This document shows, piece by piece, positions 32,088-32,615 of a stretch of DNA of 32,615 nt. Numbering within the stretch: position 1 is the stretch's first letter; each line of letters opens with the position of its first letter. The notes below the pieces were generated by a model, which saw only the letters and a program-made list of their open reading frames with translations, ran no database searches and was not told the origin of the DNA. Source of the stretch: Cyanobium sp. CACIAM 14 (GTDB lineage Bacteria; Cyanobacteriota; Cyanobacteriia; PCC-6307; Cyanobiaceae); NCBI GenBank assembly GCA_000708525.1, contig JMRP01000032.1, forward strand, positions 1 to 32,615, in the 5' to 3' direction. Position numbers and translations under genes: made by a program.

Positions 32088-32558
32088 GTGGTGAACACTC
32101 CCCCCCGCGGTCTGGCCCAGCCCAGCAGCCTCCGTACCAGCCTCAACGACCGCGGCCAGCGGCTGACTCCACAGCGCCAGAGGGTGCTTGACCTGTTCGA
32201 GCGGATCGGCGAGGGCAGCCATCTGAGTGCCGAGGAGGTCCACCTGCGGCTGGCCCGCAGCCAGGAGCCGGTGTCCCTGGCCACTGTCTACCGCACCCTG
32301 CGGCTGCTGAGTTCCATGGGGTTGCTGCAGGAGCTCGAACTCCCCGAGGGGGGGCGCCGTTTCGAGCTGGCCGGCGACGCCCATCGCGACCACCACCATC
32401 TGGTGTGCGTCCGCTGCGGCCGCACCGAGGAGTTCGAGAGCGGCGCCGTGCTTGCCGCCGGCGAGGAGGCGGCCGGCGCGCTCGGGTTCCGGCTGCTCGA
32501 GTGTGTGCTCAACGTGCGGGCGCTCTGCCCCGCCTGCGCCGCCGAGGAACGGGGTTGA
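32088..32558 (+). CDS. Fur-family metalloregulator, possibly Zur (FurB)
   Basis: This 156-residue protein has the Fur winged helix (LNDRGQRLTPQRQRVLDLF, HLSAEEVHLRL, SLATVYRTLRLLSSMG) and the dimerisation domain. The His-rich AHRDHHHLVC and the structural zinc site Cys107/Cys110 with Cys147/Cys150 (CVRC and CPAC) are complete. The N-terminal pattern SLRTSLNDRGQRLTPQR and LQELELPEGGRRFE look more like cyanobacterial FurB/Zur than FurA or PerR. It could repress zinc-uptake genes, but none is in view. Start GTG 32088 or the adjacent GTG 32091. The last 57 bases of the window hold no identified gene. Confidence 0.85.
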   Translation: MVNTPPRGLAQPSSLRTSLNDRGQRLTPQRQRVLDLFERIGEGSHLSAEEVHLRLARSQEPVSLATVYRTLRLLSSMGLLQELELPEGGRRFELAGDAHRDHHHLVCVRCGRTEEFESGAVLAAGEEAAGALGFRLLECVLNVRALCPACAAEERG

Positions 32559-32615
32559 GCGAAGGGCGGGGGCTTGCCTCAGGCAGGCTCAGCTGCAGAT
32601 CGGCCCACGGTCCCG

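Noticed and set aside
32559-32615. End of a convergent gene after the Fur-family gene
   Set aside because: One minus-strand frame stays open to the edge, but 57 bases are too few to support a gene.

Overview
The window looks like a chromosome segment of a high-GC unicellular picocyanobacterium of the Cyanobium/Synechococcus group. This is inferred from oxygenic-phototroph genes: magnesium chelatase chlI, petG of cytochrome b6f, the cytochrome c cytM, lycopene cyclase crtL, a CAAD-domain protein, a PAP/fibrillin protein and the DUF3370 family. GuaB3 and malate:quinone oxidoreductase fit the same group. Coding density is very high, and eight neighbouring gene pairs overlap by exactly four bases (ATGA, GTGA or TTGA).

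Layout. 1-1423: the C-terminal piece of a glycosyltransferase-9-like protein with an amber codon just upstream, then a sialidase-like gene broken by one frameshift. 1464-6405 (minus strand): a tight run cytM > TrmJ-type methyltransferase > serine hydrolase > DUF3370 > chlI, with petG divergent. 6630-10285: an accessory stretch with an HpsJ-like membrane protein, a decayed VapC-type toxin, an MNT/HEPN toxin-antitoxin pair and a PEP-CTERM-like surface protein with its own terminator. 10286-14313 (minus strand): guaB3, trxA, a LOG-family protein, hisH and rsmD. 14390-16268 (minus strand): a CAAD protein and a DUF39 (homocysteine biosynthesis) protein, divergent from gyrA. 16302-20306: gyrA and a SHOCT protein with a duplicated core.

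20307-22729 is the most unusual part. A decayed partial copy of crtL (20350 to about 20545) is separated from the intact crtL (from 22730) by a visibly AT-richer GT-C glycosyltransferase gene. This looks like insertion or duplication of a foreign segment next to crtL. The decayed copy carries a 132-base in-frame deletion whose ends fall on two TACGGC hexamers of the intact gene.

22730-28317: crtL and mqo (convergent, overlapping), a PAP/fibrillin protein, exonuclease III, a small secreted protein and a TPR protein. 28400-32558 (plus strand): a conserved protein of unknown function, an FtsH-type peptidase domain without its ATPase, larC, a YbhN/UPF0104 membrane protein and a Fur-family regulator that looks Zur-like. 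No tRNA, rRNA, CRISPR array or complete insertion sequence was recognised. No single wholly new system is obvious. The best leads are the crtL remnant with its island, the petG-rsmD accessory block, and the ATPase-less FtsH-like/LarC/UPF0104 gene run.
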